Part shown: positions 7,805-17,806 of the stretch, one piece after another
Layout of the letters: each line of letters starts with the position of its first letter
Numbering within the stretch: position 1 is the stretch's first letter
Assembly: GCA_020249265.1 (NCBI GenBank)
Contig: JADCGA010000001.1
Coordinates: 124,001 to 188,000 of the forward strand
Length of the DNA: 64,000 nt
Source of the DNA: Roseomonas sp.
GTDB taxonomy: Bacteria > Pseudomonadota > Alphaproteobacteria > Acetobacterales > Acetobacteraceae
Direction: 5' to 3'
The notes under the pieces: model-generated
Seen by the model: the letters and a program-made list of their open reading frames with translations, nothing else
Told to the model about the DNA's origin: nothing
The model's database searches: none
Program-made: the position numbers and the translations under genes

Positions 7805-9997
7805 ATGAATGTCATCGCCCCCGGCCCCGTGCTGTTCATGCCGGAAAAGCGCCCCGCGCCGCCAACGACGCGGCGGCTTGCCGTGACCGCGCCTTATGAA
7901 CCGAATGGTGACCAGCCGCGCGCCATCGCCCATCTGGTCGGTGGACTGGAAGCGGCAGAACGTGACCAGGTGCTGCTAGGCGTCACCGGTTCCGGCAAAA
8001 CCTTCACCATGGCCAAGGTGATTGAAGCCGTGCAGCGGCCCACCCTGATCCTGGCGCCGAACAAAACCTTGGCCGCGCAGCTTTACGGCGAAATGAAAAG
8101 CTTCTTTCCAGAAAACGCGGTGGAATACTTCGTATCCTATTATGACTACTACCAGCCGGAAGCCTATGTGCCGCGCACCGACACCTATATCGAAAAAGAC
8201 GCGCAGATCAATGAACAGATTGACCGCATGCGCCATTCCGCCACGCAGTCACTGCTGGAACGGAATGACGTGGTGATCGTCGCCTCGGTTTCCTGCATCT
8301 ATGGTATTGGTTCGGTCGAGACTTATTCGCGCATGGTCGTGAAGCTTGAAGCCGGCGGGCAGATTGACCGGGATGTGCTGGTGAAGGGCCTGGTCGAACA
8401 GCAATATCGCCGCAACGATAATTTCTTCGCCCGCGGTACCTTCCGCATTCGCGGCGAAACCGTGGATTTATGGCCCAGTCATTTGGAAGACCGCGCCTGG
8501 CGCGTTTCGCTTTTCGGCGATGAGATTGAAGCAATCCGCGAATTTGATCCGCTGACCGGCGAAATCACCGCGGAAATGGAACGTGTTTCGATCTACGCGA
8601 ATAGCCACTATGTCACCCCGCGCCCGACGCTGACCCAGGCCATCACGCGCATCAAGGATGAATTGAAGGAACATCTGGCAAAGCTGCATGCGGAGGGAAA
8701 GTTATTAGAGGCGCAAAGGCTGGAACAGCGCACCATTTTCGATATCGAAATGATGGAAACCACCGGTTCCTGCAAAGGCATTGAGAATTACAGCCGGTAT
8801 CTGACAGGCCGCAATCCCGGCGAACCGCCGCCCACGCTGTTTGAATATTTGCCCGACAACGCTTTGCTGATCGTGGATGAAAGCCACGTCACGGTGCCGC
8901 AGATCGGCGGCATGTATCGCGGCGACTATGCGCGCAAAACCGTACTTTCCGAATATGGTTTCCGTCTGCCAAGCTGCACAGATAATCGCCCACTGAAATT
9001 CGAAGAATGGGATACCTACCGACCGCCTTCCATCTTCGTGAGCGCCACCCCTGGCCCGTGGGAGATGGAACGCACCGGCGGTGCCTTCGCCGAACAGGTG
9101 ATCCGCCCAACCGGCCTGGTTGATCCCGTCACGGAAATCCGCCCCGTCGAAAAGCAGGTGGATGATTTGCTGGCAGAATGCCGCGAAGTCGCCAAGCATG
9201 GCGGGCGCGTGCTGGTGACTACACTCACCAAGCGCATGGCCGAAGATTTGACCGAATACATGACAGAAGCCGGCATTCGCGTGCGCTATTTGCATTCGGA
9301 TATTGATACGCTGGAACGTATCGAAATTATCCGCGATTTACGCAAGGGCGTTTTTGATGTGCTGATCGGCATCAATCTGCTGCGCGAAGGCTTGGATATT
9401 CCCGAATGCGCTTTGGTCGCGATTCTGGATGCGGATAAGGAAGGGTTTCTGCGCAGCACCACCTCACTCATTCAAACCATTGGCCGCGCCGCGCGCAATG
9501 TTGATGGCCGCGTGGTGCTCTATGCCGATGTCATGACCGATAGCCTGCGCCGCGCCCTGGAAGAAACCGCACGCCGCCGATCAAAACAGGAAGCCTGGAA
9601 TGCGGAATATGGCATCACGCCGCAAACCATCCGCCGCGATATCTCGCAAGCGCTGCAATCCATCTATGAACAGGATTACGTGACGGTTGACGCGTTGGAA
9701 GGCGAAGAAACTGCAGAATTCATCGGCAAGGATCTGAAAGCCACCATCGCCGAATTGGATCGCAAGATGCGCGCCGCCGCCGCTGATCTGGAATTCGAAA
9801 CCGCCGCGCGGCTGCGTGATGAAATCAAGCGGCTGGAAAGCCTTGATTTGGGGCTCTCACCCAACCTCGCGGGCCGGTCGCTTCAGGAAGCCAAGCCGAA
9901 AGCCAAGAATGATTGGAAGCCAAAGCCCATGGGGCCAGGCGGTGGCGGCTATGACCCAGGCAAGGGGAAGGGACGCGGCAGGGGTCGCAAAAGCTGA
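7805..9997 (+). CDS. uvrB: excinuclease ABC subunit B
   Basis: A 730-residue UvrB, the damage-verifying helicase-like subunit of UvrABC nucleotide excision repair. Walker A is [12 protein letters not shown] near residue 58; the beta-hairpin segment [17 protein letters not shown] inserts at lesions; DESHV is the Walker B motif; helicase motifs V-VI are in [13 protein letters not shown] and QTIGRAARN; and a UVR domain ([17 protein letters not shown]) that contacts UvrC lies near residue 665. A Gly/Lys/Arg-rich tail follows. The start ATG at 7805 adds about 25 residues before the conserved core; a longer reading from 7655 would overlap DUF3429. No SOS box was recognised upstream. Confidence 0.97.
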   Translation: MNVIAPGPVLFMPEKRPAPPTTRRLAVTAPYEPNGDQPRAIAHLVGGLEAAERDQVLLGVTGSGKTFTMAKVIEAVQRPTLILAPNKTLAAQLYGEMKSFFPENAVEYFVSYYDYYQPEAYVPRTDTYIEKDAQINEQIDRMRHSATQSLLERNDVVIVASVSCIYGIGSVETYSRMVVKLEAGGQIDRDVLVKGLVEQQYRRNDNFFARGTFRIRGETVDLWPSHLEDRAWRVSLFGDEIEAIREFDPLTGEITAEMERVSIYANSHYVTPRPTLTQAITRIKDELKEHLAKLHAEGKLLEAQRLEQRTIFDIEMMETTGSCKGIENYSRYLTGRNPGEPPPTLFEYLPDNALLIVDESHVTVPQIGGMYRGDYARKTVLSEYGFRLPSCTDNRPLKFEEWDTYRPPSIFVSATPGPWEMERTGGAFAEQVIRPTGLVDPVTEIRPVEKQVDDLLAECREVAKHGGRVLVTTLTKRMAEDLTEYMTEAGIRVRYLHSDIDTLERIEIIRDLRKGVFDVLIGINLLREGLDIPECALVAILDADKEGFLRSTTSLIQTIGRAARNVDGRVVLYADVMTDSLRRALEETARRRSKQEAWNAEYGITPQTIRRDISQALQSIYEQDYVTVDALEGEETAEFIGKDLKATIAELDRKMRAAAADLEFETAARLRDEIKRLESLDLGLSPNLAGRSLQEAKPKAKNDWKPKPMGPGGGGYDPGKGKGRGRGRKS

Positions 9998-10160
9998 TCT
10001 TGCTCAAATAAAGGGCAAAACACCCCAAAAATTCGGCAAACCACCACCGCTCAAGGCTTTTCATAGCCCAGCCCCCCTGGCTAAGTCTTGCCCCAACCGG
10101 CCCGCAAGGCGCAAAGACTTCGCTACAGGTCACAGAGACCACAGGAAAAGGGAAACTTCG

Positions 10161-11183
10161 ATGAATCATCCCATCTCGCGCCGCGGCGCGCTCATCGCCG
10201 GCACGGCAATCCTCGCGGCGCCTCTGCTGGCCCGCGCCCAGGCGCCGCGTCTTCGCCTCACGCTGGATTGGGCCTTCCAGGCGCCCAATGCCTTCGCGCT
10301 GCTGGCGCGCGACAAGGGCTATTTCCGCGAAGCCGGCATTGATGTGCAAATTGACCGTGGCCAGGGCTCCGGCGGCGTGCCGGTGGCACTTGCCGGCGGG
10401 TCCTATGATATGGGCTATGCGGATTTGAACCCCGCCATCAAATTCGTGGCTGAAAACCCGGATCGCGGCATTGTCGCGGTTGCCGTGCTGCATGATCGCA
10501 GCCCGCTTTGCGCCATTGTGCGCGCCGATGGCCCCATTCGCACGCCGAAGGATCTGGAAGGCAAGCGCCTGGCTGCGCCGGATTTTGATGCCGGGCGTCA
10601 GCTTTTCCCCGCCTTCGCCAAATCTGCCGGTATTGATGCCAGCAAGGTGACTTTCCTTTCAGTGTCTCCCGCTTTGCGTGAACCCATGCTTGTGCGCCGC
10701 GAAGCCGATGGCGTGACGGGCTTTGTTACTACCTCAGCACTCGCGCTGAAGGGCATCGGGCTCGATCATCCGGCGCAGCGGGTCATGATGTATTATGATC
10801 ACGGGCTGAACCTTTACGGCGGCGCCATTCTGACCACGCGCGCCTTCATTGAACGCAACCCTGCCGTGGTGCGCGGTGCGACGGCGGCGCTGATGCGCGG
10901 CTTCCGCGATACGCTCCGCAACGGGCAAGAAATGCTGGATAATCTGAAGCGCGTGGAACCACTGACGGATGTGGCGCTGGAACGTGAGCGGCACGAGATG
11001 AATGTCGCGCGCGTCATCATGTCTGACAATGTGCGCGCCAATGGGCTTTCATCCGTGGATATGGGCCGGCTGCAAACCGGCATTCGTGCGGTGGAAGAAG
11101 CCTATAATCTTCCGCCCCGGGTGCAGGCCGCGCAAATCTACACAGTGGATTTCCTGCCCCCCGCCGCTGACCGCGCGGTCTGA
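10161..11183 (+). CDS. ABC transporter substrate-binding protein (NitT/TauT, NMT1/THI5-like)
   Basis: A 340-residue periplasmic protein with a twin-arginine-type signal peptide (ISRRGALIAGTAILAAPLLARAQ). The mature part opens LRLTLDWAFQAPNAFALLARDKGYF, the classic NMT1/THI5-like fold seen in thiamine-precursor, taurine and sulfonate binding proteins. A GSGGVPVALAGGSYDMGYAD segment forms the ligand cleft. The ATG at 10161 has AAAAGGGAAA ten bases upstream. It is followed by its ATPase and permease genes. The 163-base gap after uvrB makes a separate promoter likely. The ligand is unknown; the racemase-like neighbour hints at a carboxylate. Confidence 0.88.
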   Translation: MNHPISRRGALIAGTAILAAPLLARAQAPRLRLTLDWAFQAPNAFALLARDKGYFREAGIDVQIDRGQGSGGVPVALAGGSYDMGYADLNPAIKFVAENPDRGIVAVAVLHDRSPLCAIVRADGPIRTPKDLEGKRLAAPDFDAGRQLFPAFAKSAGIDASKVTFLSVSPALREPMLVRREADGVTGFVTTSALALKGIGLDHPAQRVMMYYDHGLNLYGGAILTTRAFIERNPAVVRGATAALMRGFRDTLRNGQEMLDNLKRVEPLTDVALERERHEMNVARVIMSDNVRANGLSSVDMGRLQTGIRAVEEAYNLPPRVQAAQIYTVDFLPPAADRAV

Positions 11184-11192
11184 TCACGCAAT

Positions 11193-12002
11193 ATGGCGCA
11201 GGCTTTCGTGGATATCTCCAATGTCGCCATGCGCTATGGCGGCGTTGAGGGAACGCTCGCGCTGAAAGGCACCAGCCTTGCGGTTGCAGAAGGCGAATTC
11301 GTCGCCGTGGTCGGGCCATCAGGCTGCGGCAAATCCACGCTGATGCGCCTGGTCACCGGGCTTTGGCCGCCTACTGAGGGCCAGGTTTTCGTGGATGGGC
11401 AGGAAGTGGATGGCCCGCTTTCCATCGCCGGCATGGCCTTTCAGAACCCCACTTTGCTGCCGTGGCGGAATATTCTGGATAATGTGATGCTGCCCTTGGA
11501 AGTGGTGCAGCCGCATCGCGGCCAATTGCGCGCCAAGCGGGCCGATTATGAACGCCAGGCGCGTGAATTGCTCGCCCTGGTCGGGCTTGATGGGTTTGAA
11601 GCCAAATTTCCCTGGCAGCTTTCAGGCGGCATGCAGCAGCGTGCATCGCTTTGCCGTGCGCTGATCCATCAGCCACGCTTGCTGATGCTGGATGAGCCCT
11701 TCGGCGCCTTGGATATCTTTACGCGCGAAGATCTTTGGGCGGTGATGCAAAAACTTTGGCTGGCGCGCCGCCCTACGGTGATCCTGGTGACGCATGATTT
11801 GCGCGAAGCCGCTTATTTGGCAGACCGCGTGCTGGTCATGTCTTCCCGCCCTGGCCGCATTATCGCGGAACGGCGCGTGGATTTCCCACGAGAGCGCACT
11901 ATGGAGACCACCTACACCACCGAATTCCAGGATCTGGTGCATGAACTTCGCGATCGCATCAGCGATGCCCGCGATGCCGAGGAAATTGCCGATGCCCCGT
12001 AA
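11193..12002 (+). CDS. ABC transporter ATP-binding protein (NitT/TauT type)
   Basis: A 269-residue nucleotide-binding subunit. Walker A GPSGCGKST lies near residue 43, the Q-loop is in MAFQNPTLLPW, the signature LSGGMQQRASLCRAL near 144, Walker B LLMLDEPFGALD near 165, and the H-loop in LVTHDLREA. The PFGALD form is typical of nitrate/sulfonate/taurine importers. It starts nine bases after the binding-protein stop, and its last 11 bases overlap the permease start, so the three are one translationally coupled operon. Confidence 0.93.
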   Translation: MAQAFVDISNVAMRYGGVEGTLALKGTSLAVAEGEFVAVVGPSGCGKSTLMRLVTGLWPPTEGQVFVDGQEVDGPLSIAGMAFQNPTLLPWRNILDNVMLPLEVVQPHRGQLRAKRADYERQARELLALVGLDGFEAKFPWQLSGGMQQRASLCRALIHQPRLLMLDEPFGALDIFTREDLWAVMQKLWLARRPTVILVTHDLREAAYLADRVLVMSSRPGRIIAERRVDFPRERTMETTYTTEFQDLVHELRDRISDARDAEEIADAP

Positions 12003-12825
12003 AGCGCTCCGCAGCCCCGAAGCGCTGGCGGCTGCCGCGCGCCGCCGCCGCCGGCTGGAAGCCTGGCTGCCCTGGCTGGTGATTGGCGGCATGTTCCTGA
12101 TCTGGGAAGCGGCGGTGCGCATTTTCGCCATCCAGCCCTTCATCCTGCCCGCCCCTTCGGCCATTGCCGCCAGCATGGTGAAATGGTGGCAGCCCTTGCT
12201 TACCAATTCCTGGGCGACGCTGCTGACCACCGTGATCGGCTTCGCCATGGCGATTGTCTTTGGGCTATTGCTGGGGGTGGTGATCGGGTCTTCCGTGCTG
12301 GTCTATCGCGGGCTTTATCCGCTGCTGATCGCCTTCAATTCCGTGCCTAAAGTGGCGGTGGTGCCCATTCTGGTCATCTGGTTCGGAGCGGGCTTTTGGC
12401 CGGCGGTGCTGACCGCCTTCTTGATTTCTTTCTTCCCCATCGTGGTGAATGTCGCGACCGGCATCGCGACGGTGGAGCCTGAATTGCGCGATGTGCTGCG
12501 CGCCCTTGGCGCCAGCCCCACGGACATCATCCGCAAGGTCGGACTTCCGCGCGCCATGCCTTACTTCTTCGCCTCGCTGAAAGTGGCCATCACGGTTGCC
12601 TTTGTTGGTTCCATCATTAGTGAAACCGTTGCCGCCAATGAAGGCATTGGGCATTTGATGCTGGTTGCATCATCCCGCTTTGATGTGCCGCTGGTATTCG
12701 CCGGGCTGATCATCACAGGGGTGATGGGGGTCGCGATGTATTGGGTTGCGGTGACGATTGAAGAACGCACCACCGGCTGGGCCACACGCGGCCAGCAAGA
12801 CCCGCGCCTTGCCGCCGGCGGTTGA
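11992..12825 (+). CDS. ABC transporter permease (NitT/TauT type)
   Basis: A 277-residue inner-membrane permease with about six helices and the cytoplasmic EAA-type coupling loop ELRDVLRALGASPTDIIRKV near residue 165. The chosen ATG at 11992 has GAGGAA eight bases upstream and overlaps the end of the ATPase gene by 11 bases; longer in-frame readings back to 11794 are shadow sequence over that gene. It would form the homodimeric channel for the importer. A racemase-superfamily gene begins four bases after its stop. Confidence 0.92.
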   Translation: MPRKALRSPEALAAAARRRRRLEAWLPWLVIGGMFLIWEAAVRIFAIQPFILPAPSAIAASMVKWWQPLLTNSWATLLTTVIGFAMAIVFGLLLGVVIGSSVLVYRGLYPLLIAFNSVPKVAVVPILVIWFGAGFWPAVLTAFLISFFPIVVNVATGIATVEPELRDVLRALGASPTDIIRKVGLPRAMPYFFASLKVAITVAFVGSIISETVAANEGIGHLMLVASSRFDVPLVFAGLIITGVMGVAMYWVAVTIEERTTGWATRGQQDPRLAAGG

Positions 12826-12829
12826 GGCA

Positions 12830-13555
12830 ATGACAGAAGCGCCACTTCGGCTTGGCATGATGACGCCAAGCTCAAACACGGTGTTGGAACCCGTCACCGC
12901 AGCGCTGCTCGCACCCACCCCCTGGATCACGGCGCATTTCCAACGCTTGCGCGTGCTGGCCATCAATTTGGGTGCGGATTCCACCAGCCAATTTGACCCG
13001 CGCCCGATGGCGGATGCGGCGGGGCTTTTGGCGGACGCCAAGGTTCATGCACTCTGCTGGAATGGCACGTCCGGCGCCTGGCTTGGGCTTGAAAGTGACC
13101 GCGCGCTTTGTGCCACCATCACGGAAGAAACCGGGCTGCCCTGCACCACGGCGACGCTTGCGCTATTTGATGCGCTCGGCGCGCTCGGCGCCAAGCGTAT
13201 CGGGATGGTAACGCCTTATCTGAACACGGTGCAGACCGCCATTATCGAAAACTTCACCGGCCTTGGCGTGGAAACAATTGTTGAACGCCATCTGGAAGAC
13301 CCGGGCAATTACAGCTTTGCCGAACATAGCGCATCCAAGGTGGATGCGCTGGTGCGCGAAGCGGCTGCCGCCAAGCCAGATGCCATCGTGATCCATTGCA
13401 CCAATTTTCGCGGCCTGCCCGGCGCGGTTGGGATCGAAGCTGAAACTGGCATCCCCATTCTGGATTCCATCGCCGTGGCGCTTTGGGGTGCCATTCGCGC
13501 GGCGGGCCACAGCCCCGCCATGATCAAGGGCGCGGGGCGGCTTTTCACCATCTGA
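12830..13555 (+). CDS. Asp/Glu racemase superfamily enzyme (maleate isomerase / arylmalonate decarboxylase-like)
   Basis: A 241-residue cytoplasmic enzyme with two mirrored half-domains. LGMMTPSSNTVLEP near residue 8 and IHCTNFRG at 188-195 are signatures of the maleate cis-trans isomerase/arylmalonate decarboxylase group. The second-half cysteine (C190) is present, but the first-half position that is Cys in maleate isomerase is Gly79 in NGTSG. That Gly/Cys arrangement matches cofactor-free arylmalonate decarboxylase rather than two-cysteine isomerases. The gene starts four bases after the ABC permease, so the importer probably supplies its substrate. Exact reaction unknown. Confidence 0.8.
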   Translation: MTEAPLRLGMMTPSSNTVLEPVTAALLAPTPWITAHFQRLRVLAINLGADSTSQFDPRPMADAAGLLADAKVHALCWNGTSGAWLGLESDRALCATITEETGLPCTTATLALFDALGALGAKRIGMVTPYLNTVQTAIIENFTGLGVETIVERHLEDPGNYSFAEHSASKVDALVREAAAAKPDAIVIHCTNFRGLPGAVGIEAETGIPILDSIAVALWGAIRAAGHSPAMIKGAGRLFTI

Positions 13556-13568
13556 ACGTCAAACCGCC

Positions 13569-15497
13569 TCAGCGCGGCCCCGCCGCTGCAGTTCCTTCCG
13601 GCGCATGGGCAAATTCCGGCACCAGACGCGCCAATTGCTGTAGCGCAAGCCGCGCATTCCCTGCCCGCCCCGCCGCCGCCATTTCATCAATGGCGCGGCC
13701 CACCAAAGCGGAATCCGCCGTGCGCGGGGTTGCCACCAAAAGCCCGGGGAAAGCGGTCGGGCGCGGCGGTTCCTGGCCGTGGAATAATTCCTCATAAAGC
13801 CGCTCACCAGGGCGCAGCCCCGTGAAGCGGATTTCCACATCCTCATCCGGGCGCAGCCCCGCCAGCCGAATCATGCGCCGCGCCAGATCCACAATCTTCA
13901 CCGGCTGGCCCATATCCAAAACAAAGATGCCGCCTTCGGCCAATTCCGGCGGCTGATCCTTGGCATCGGTGGTGCCAACCACACTCGCCTGCAACACCAG
14001 GCCCACCGCTTCACGCACCGTCATGAAATAGCGCCGCATGTCAGGATGCGTGACGGTCAACGGCCCGCCGCGTTCCAATTGCCGGCGAAACAGCGGCACC
14101 ACACTGCCGGTCGAACCCAACACATTGCCGAAGCGAACCGTGATGCAACGCATCCCCGCGCGACCATGACGCGCCTCGCGGTCCAAAGCCTGGCAATACA
14201 TCTCCGCCAGACGCTTTGAAGCGCCCATCACCGATGTCGGGTTCACGGCCTTGTCGGTGGAGATAAACACCATCGCCGCGGTGCCAACAGAACGCGCCGC
14301 TTCCGCCACCACGCGCGTCCCAAACGCGTTGGTCAGCACACCTTCCAGCGGATCATTTTCCACCATCGGCACATGCTTCAGTGCGGCGGCGTGAAACACC
14401 AATTCCGGCTTGATATCTTCAAACAGGCGCCGAATGCGCGCCTCATCGCGCACATCGGCCAGCACGGCGCGGCGCGGCACATCCGGATGTTTTTCGCGCA
14501 ATTCCAGATCAATTTCATAAAGCAGGAATTCGCCGTGATCGAGCAAGACCAGCATCGAAGGCCCCAGCGCCGCCACCTGCCGCGCCAATTCGCCGCCAAT
14601 CGTCCCGCCCGCGCCTGTCACCAGCACGCGCCTGCCTTGCACCAGCCGCGCCATGCCTTCGCGGTCCAGAGGCACTTGCGGACGATCCAGTAAATCCTCA
14701 ATCGACACCGGGCGCAATTCCACACGCCGCGCGGCCTCACTCCCTGCCGGATCAAGCCGCGTTGGCGCGGGCGCACGGCGCAAAGGCACGCCATGGCGAT
14801 CCGCCGCATCCAACAGCGCCTCCAGCGCCGGGCCTTCAATATCAGGACCAGAGAGCACAATCAGCCCAGGCAAGCGCCCTTCTGCGCGCAGCCGATCCAA
14901 CACGGCTTCGGCTTCCTCGACCGTGCCCAGGATCAAATGCCCCTGCATGCGCCGCCCCGCCTGACGCGCTCGTAAGGACAGAATGCCAATCACCCGATAC
15001 GGCGCCCGCCGATCACGTTCCAGCGCGCGAATGAAAAGATCGGTGCCGTCGGCAGCCCCCACCAGCAGCACCGCTTGCGCATCGGCCGCCGCTTCGCCGG
15101 CATGGCGCGTGGCCTGCACCAGGGCCAGAACCCGCGCGCCGATCAGCAGCGCGCCCAACAACACGGCATGGATCAGCGGAAAGGCCGGATTTGCCGGCTG
15201 CCAGCCGCCCAGGATTTGCCCACCCAGCCAGAACAGCAGCGCCCCGCCCAAAGCCGCGCCCGCTACGGCAAGCAAATCGCGCAAACCAACAAAGCGCCAG
15301 TATTGCTGCGGCAGCCGCAACACCGCGCCAGCCGCCAACAAGGTCAGTACCGCCCCGGGCGCCGCCACCGCCCACCAGGCCCCGGATGGCCAATGGCGCG
15401 GCGCAATCGCCCAGACCGCCAGCACCAGGGCCAGCAGCGCAAGCAGGCCATCAAGGGCCAGATTCAACAGAATCCGATGGGAAGGGCGGCGCGTCAC
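13569..15497 (-). CDS. nucleotide-sugar 4,6-dehydratase, FlaA1/PglF/CapD type, membrane-anchored
   Basis: A 642-residue protein with four N-terminal membrane helices (about residues 8-120), a CoA-binding-like Rossmann region, then an extended SDR domain starting at RRVLVTGAGGTIGGELARQ near residue 290. The catalytic region FISTDKAVNPTSVMGASKR has Ser, Met and Lys (SMK) instead of Ser-Tyr-Lys, as in WbpM, PglF and FlaA1, which convert UDP-GlcNAc to a 4-keto-6-deoxy sugar. It is the last gene of the leftward polysaccharide operon. With the DegT aminotransferase and PglC-like transferase it suggests a UDP-bacillosamine-type precursor. Confidence 0.88.
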   Translation of the reverse strand: MTRRPSHRILLNLALDGLLALLALVLAVWAIAPRHWPSGAWWAVAAPGAVLTLLAAGAVLRLPQQYWRFVGLRDLLAVAGAALGGALLFWLGGQILGGWQPANPAFPLIHAVLLGALLIGARVLALVQATRHAGEAAADAQAVLLVGAADGTDLFIRALERDRRAPYRVIGILSLRARQAGRRMQGHLILGTVEEAEAVLDRLRAEGRLPGLIVLSGPDIEGPALEALLDAADRHGVPLRRAPAPTRLDPAGSEAARRVELRPVSIEDLLDRPQVPLDREGMARLVQGRRVLVTGAGGTIGGELARQVAALGPSMLVLLDHGEFLLYEIDLELREKHPDVPRRAVLADVRDEARIRRLFEDIKPELVFHAAALKHVPMVENDPLEGVLTNAFGTRVVAEAARSVGTAAMVFISTDKAVNPTSVMGASKRLAEMYCQALDREARHGRAGMRCITVRFGNVLGSTGSVVPLFRRQLERGGPLTVTHPDMRRYFMTVREAVGLVLQASVVGTTDAKDQPPELAEGGIFVLDMGQPVKIVDLARRMIRLAGLRPDEDVEIRFTGLRPGERLYEELFHGQEPPRPTAFPGLLVATPRTADSALVGRAIDEMAAAGRAGNARLALQQLARLVPEFAHAPEGTAAAGPR

Positions 15498-15537
15498 AAG
15501 GGCTTCCTAGCCCAGAATGGCGCAGGGTGGAATCGCT

Positions 15538-16719
15538 TCAGGCCACGCGGGCGTTTTGGCGGGGCATAAAACCCGTCAGCCGGCCATAAAGTGCCACAAG
15601 CCGCTGTGCTTCCCCCGCCCAGGAGAAATGCGCCAAAGCCGCTTCCCGGCCCGCTTGTCCCAGCACCGCGCGGCGCATCGGGTTCGCCATGCGCTGCACT
15701 TCCTCCGCAATGGCGGCGGGATTGGACGTATCCACCAAGGCGCCGCAGCCGGCAGCTTCGATCACCGCCGCAACCTCCTCGGCTTCCGTGGGCGCAATGA
15801 CGGGCAGGCCGGCCAGCATGGCGTCGAACAGCTTATGCGGCAAAGCGAGGCGATGGTTTTCCGCCCCCGGCTGGAACAGGATCAGCGCAATATCGCAGCG
15901 CGAAGCCGCCGCCAGCGCAGCTTCATGCGGCAGCCAACCCGGCGCTTCGATGCGCGCTGTCAGGCCAAGCGCTTCGGCCCTCGCCCAGAAATCCGCCTCA
16001 CTATCATCGGTGAAGCGGCCAATCAGGCAAAGCCGTGTCTCGGGTTGGCAAAGCGCCAGGGCGTCCAGCATTTGCGCCCAACCGCGCGCGCGCGTCAGCG
16101 CCCCTAAATGGAGCAGCGTCACCGGCCCGGCGGCATGAATACGCGGCGGCACATCGCCGAGCGCGTAATTGCGCACCTTCACTACCCGCGCTTCCCCGCC
16201 AAAAGGCGCTTCCAGCCCATCCTTCGCCACCACCACTGCATCGGCGGCCCGCCCCATTGCCCAACACACGGCATGCAGCAGGCCGCGCAGCATGGGGCGC
16301 AGCATGGCGGGCGCCCTGCCATCCAGCCGCGATGGGTAATGTTCATGCACATCCAGAATGATTCGCGCCCCGGTCCAGCAGCCGGCGAGCAGCGCCGCCG
16401 CCCAGGCATCGGGTTCCGAGGCATGAATAACTTCGGCCCGCTGCGCTGCCGCGCGCATGGCAAGGCGCGGAATGCCAAGGAAGCGGCGCAAGCGACCGCG
16501 CCGCGCTGGAAAAGTGCTGATGGCCACCCCCGCCACCAGCAGGGGCGCTGTGCCAGATGATGGTTCCGGGCATAAATGGCTGACCGCGTAGCCCGCCTCA
16601 GCCAAGCTTGCGCCTTCCTTCATCACCACACGAATATCGGCAGGCGGATGCGCGGCAGACAGCAACAATACTTTTGGGCGCGCCAGCCAAACCGGGATCA
16701 GGCCACCATCGCGCGGCAT
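15538..16719 (-). CDS. glycosyltransferase (GT-B fold, GT4-like)
   Basis: A 393-residue cytoplasmic glycosyltransferase. The N-terminal domain starts PKVLLLSAAHPPADIRV and includes VIHASEPDAWAAALLAG and ILDVHEHYPSR, an acceptor-domain pattern of GT4 enzymes. The C-terminal domain carries LLHLGALTRARGW and the donor-binding segment LALPHKLFDAMLAGLPVIA with the conserved Lys and acidic residues. Its first 22 bases overlap the end of the wecB-like gene, indicating translational coupling. It probably adds one sugar to the lipid-linked repeat unit; donor and linkage unknown. Confidence 0.85.
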   Translation of the reverse strand: MPRDGGLIPVWLARPKVLLLSAAHPPADIRVVMKEGASLAEAGYAVSHLCPEPSSGTAPLLVAGVAISTFPARRGRLRRFLGIPRLAMRAAAQRAEVIHASEPDAWAAALLAGCWTGARIILDVHEHYPSRLDGRAPAMLRPMLRGLLHAVCWAMGRAADAVVVAKDGLEAPFGGEARVVKVRNYALGDVPPRIHAAGPVTLLHLGALTRARGWAQMLDALALCQPETRLCLIGRFTDDSEADFWARAEALGLTARIEAPGWLPHEAALAAASRCDIALILFQPGAENHRLALPHKLFDAMLAGLPVIAPTEAEEVAAVIEAAGCGALVDTSNPAAIAEEVQRMANPMRRAVLGQAGREAALAHFSWAGEAQRLVALYGRLTGFMPRQNARVA

Positions 16720-17804
16720 TCCTCGCCTTCCAGTAGGGTTTGCAGATGCTCACGCATGCGGATGCCCGCGCGCCCATCCCAAAGCGGAATGGGCCGCGCC
16801 GGACGCAAGGGGGTTTTGAGAATTTCCGCAACGTGCTGAGGCAATTCGTCAGGCGTTGCCAGCCGGTTCATGCCAGCAGCGATGGTGATGGGGCGTTCAG
16901 TGGCGCCGCGCAGCGTCAGGCAAGGCAAGCCAAGCGCGGTCGCTTCTTCCTGCACGCCACCGCTATCGGTCGCGACCAGCCGCGCACGACACAGCAAGGA
17001 CAGAAACTCCAGATACCCAAGCGGCGGCATGATGCGCACACCCGCGGGCGGCACAAAGCCAAAGGCCTTCATTTGCGCTGCCGCGCGCGGATGAATGGGC
17101 CAGATCAGCGGCAAATGCCGCGCCGCGGCAGAAAGCGCATCAAGCAGCGCAATGAAACGCTCGGGCTTATCCACATTGCCGGCGCGGTGCAGCGTCACCA
17201 GCCCGTAGCCCCCGCGAGAAAGACCACGCGGCAGGCGCTTTGCGCGCGCTGCCTGCAAATGCCGCATCTGCGTATCCACCATGGCATTGCCCACCGCCCG
17301 CACTGCAGCGGCGGAATGGCCTTCCTGGCGCAGCCGCGCGGCGCTTGCCTCATCCGGCGCCCAGAGAATATCGGAAATCGCATCAATGGCGCGGCGATTG
17401 ATTTCTTCAGGCAAATCCCGTTCGCCCGAACGCAGCCCGGCTTCCAGATGGATCAGCGTAATGCCCATCTTGCGTGCGGCGAGTGCTGCGGCGAGCGCGC
17501 CATCCACATCGCCCGCCACCACCACTGCTGCGGGGCGACGCGATTTCCAGACGGTTTCGCAGGCAATCATGGAACGCCCCGTCAGCACCGCATGGCTGCC
17601 GCCTGAAACCCCAAGCGCGATATCAGGCATAGGCAGGCCAAGATCAGCGAAATGCGCGCCGAACATGGCTGGGTCCTCATGCTGGCCGGTATGCAGCAAA
17701 ACGGGTTTGCAGAAATCGGGGCCAGCGGCCAGCGCATGCCAAAGGGCGGCGAGTTTCGGCAAATTGGGCCTTGCGGCCGCAACAAGATGGAGCTCGGGCA
17801 GCAT
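16698..17804 (-). CDS. wecB: UDP-N-acetylglucosamine 2-epimerase (non-hydrolysing)
   Basis: A 368-residue GT-B-like epimerase that interconverts UDP-GlcNAc and UDP-ManNAc. TGQHEDPAMF near residue 40, HLEAGLRSGERDLPEEINRR near 120, the UDP-binding stretch ATDSGGVQEEATALGLPCL near 285 and the following RGATERPIT are family signatures. The N-terminus is a little short before the usual GTRPE motif (here AARPN), which is atypical. It sits between two glycosyltransferase genes, with a two-base gap upstream and a 22-base overlap downstream. It implies a ManNAc-derived residue in the polymer. Confidence 0.86.
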   Translation of the reverse strand: MLPELHLVAAARPNLPKLAALWHALAAGPDFCKPVLLHTGQHEDPAMFGAHFADLGLPMPDIALGVSGGSHAVLTGRSMIACETVWKSRRPAAVVVAGDVDGALAAALAARKMGITLIHLEAGLRSGERDLPEEINRRAIDAISDILWAPDEASAARLRQEGHSAAAVRAVGNAMVDTQMRHLQAARAKRLPRGLSRGGYGLVTLHRAGNVDKPERFIALLDALSAAARHLPLIWPIHPRAAAQMKAFGFVPPAGVRIMPPLGYLEFLSLLCRARLVATDSGGVQEEATALGLPCLTLRGATERPITIAAGMNRLATPDELPQHVAEILKTPLRPARPIPLWDGRAGIRMREHLQTLLEGEECRAMVA

Positions 17805-17806
17805 GA

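Noticed and set aside
16740-17606. 288-codon plus-strand frame over the wecB gene
   Set aside because: Shadow of wecB; low-complexity Arg/Gln/His composition.
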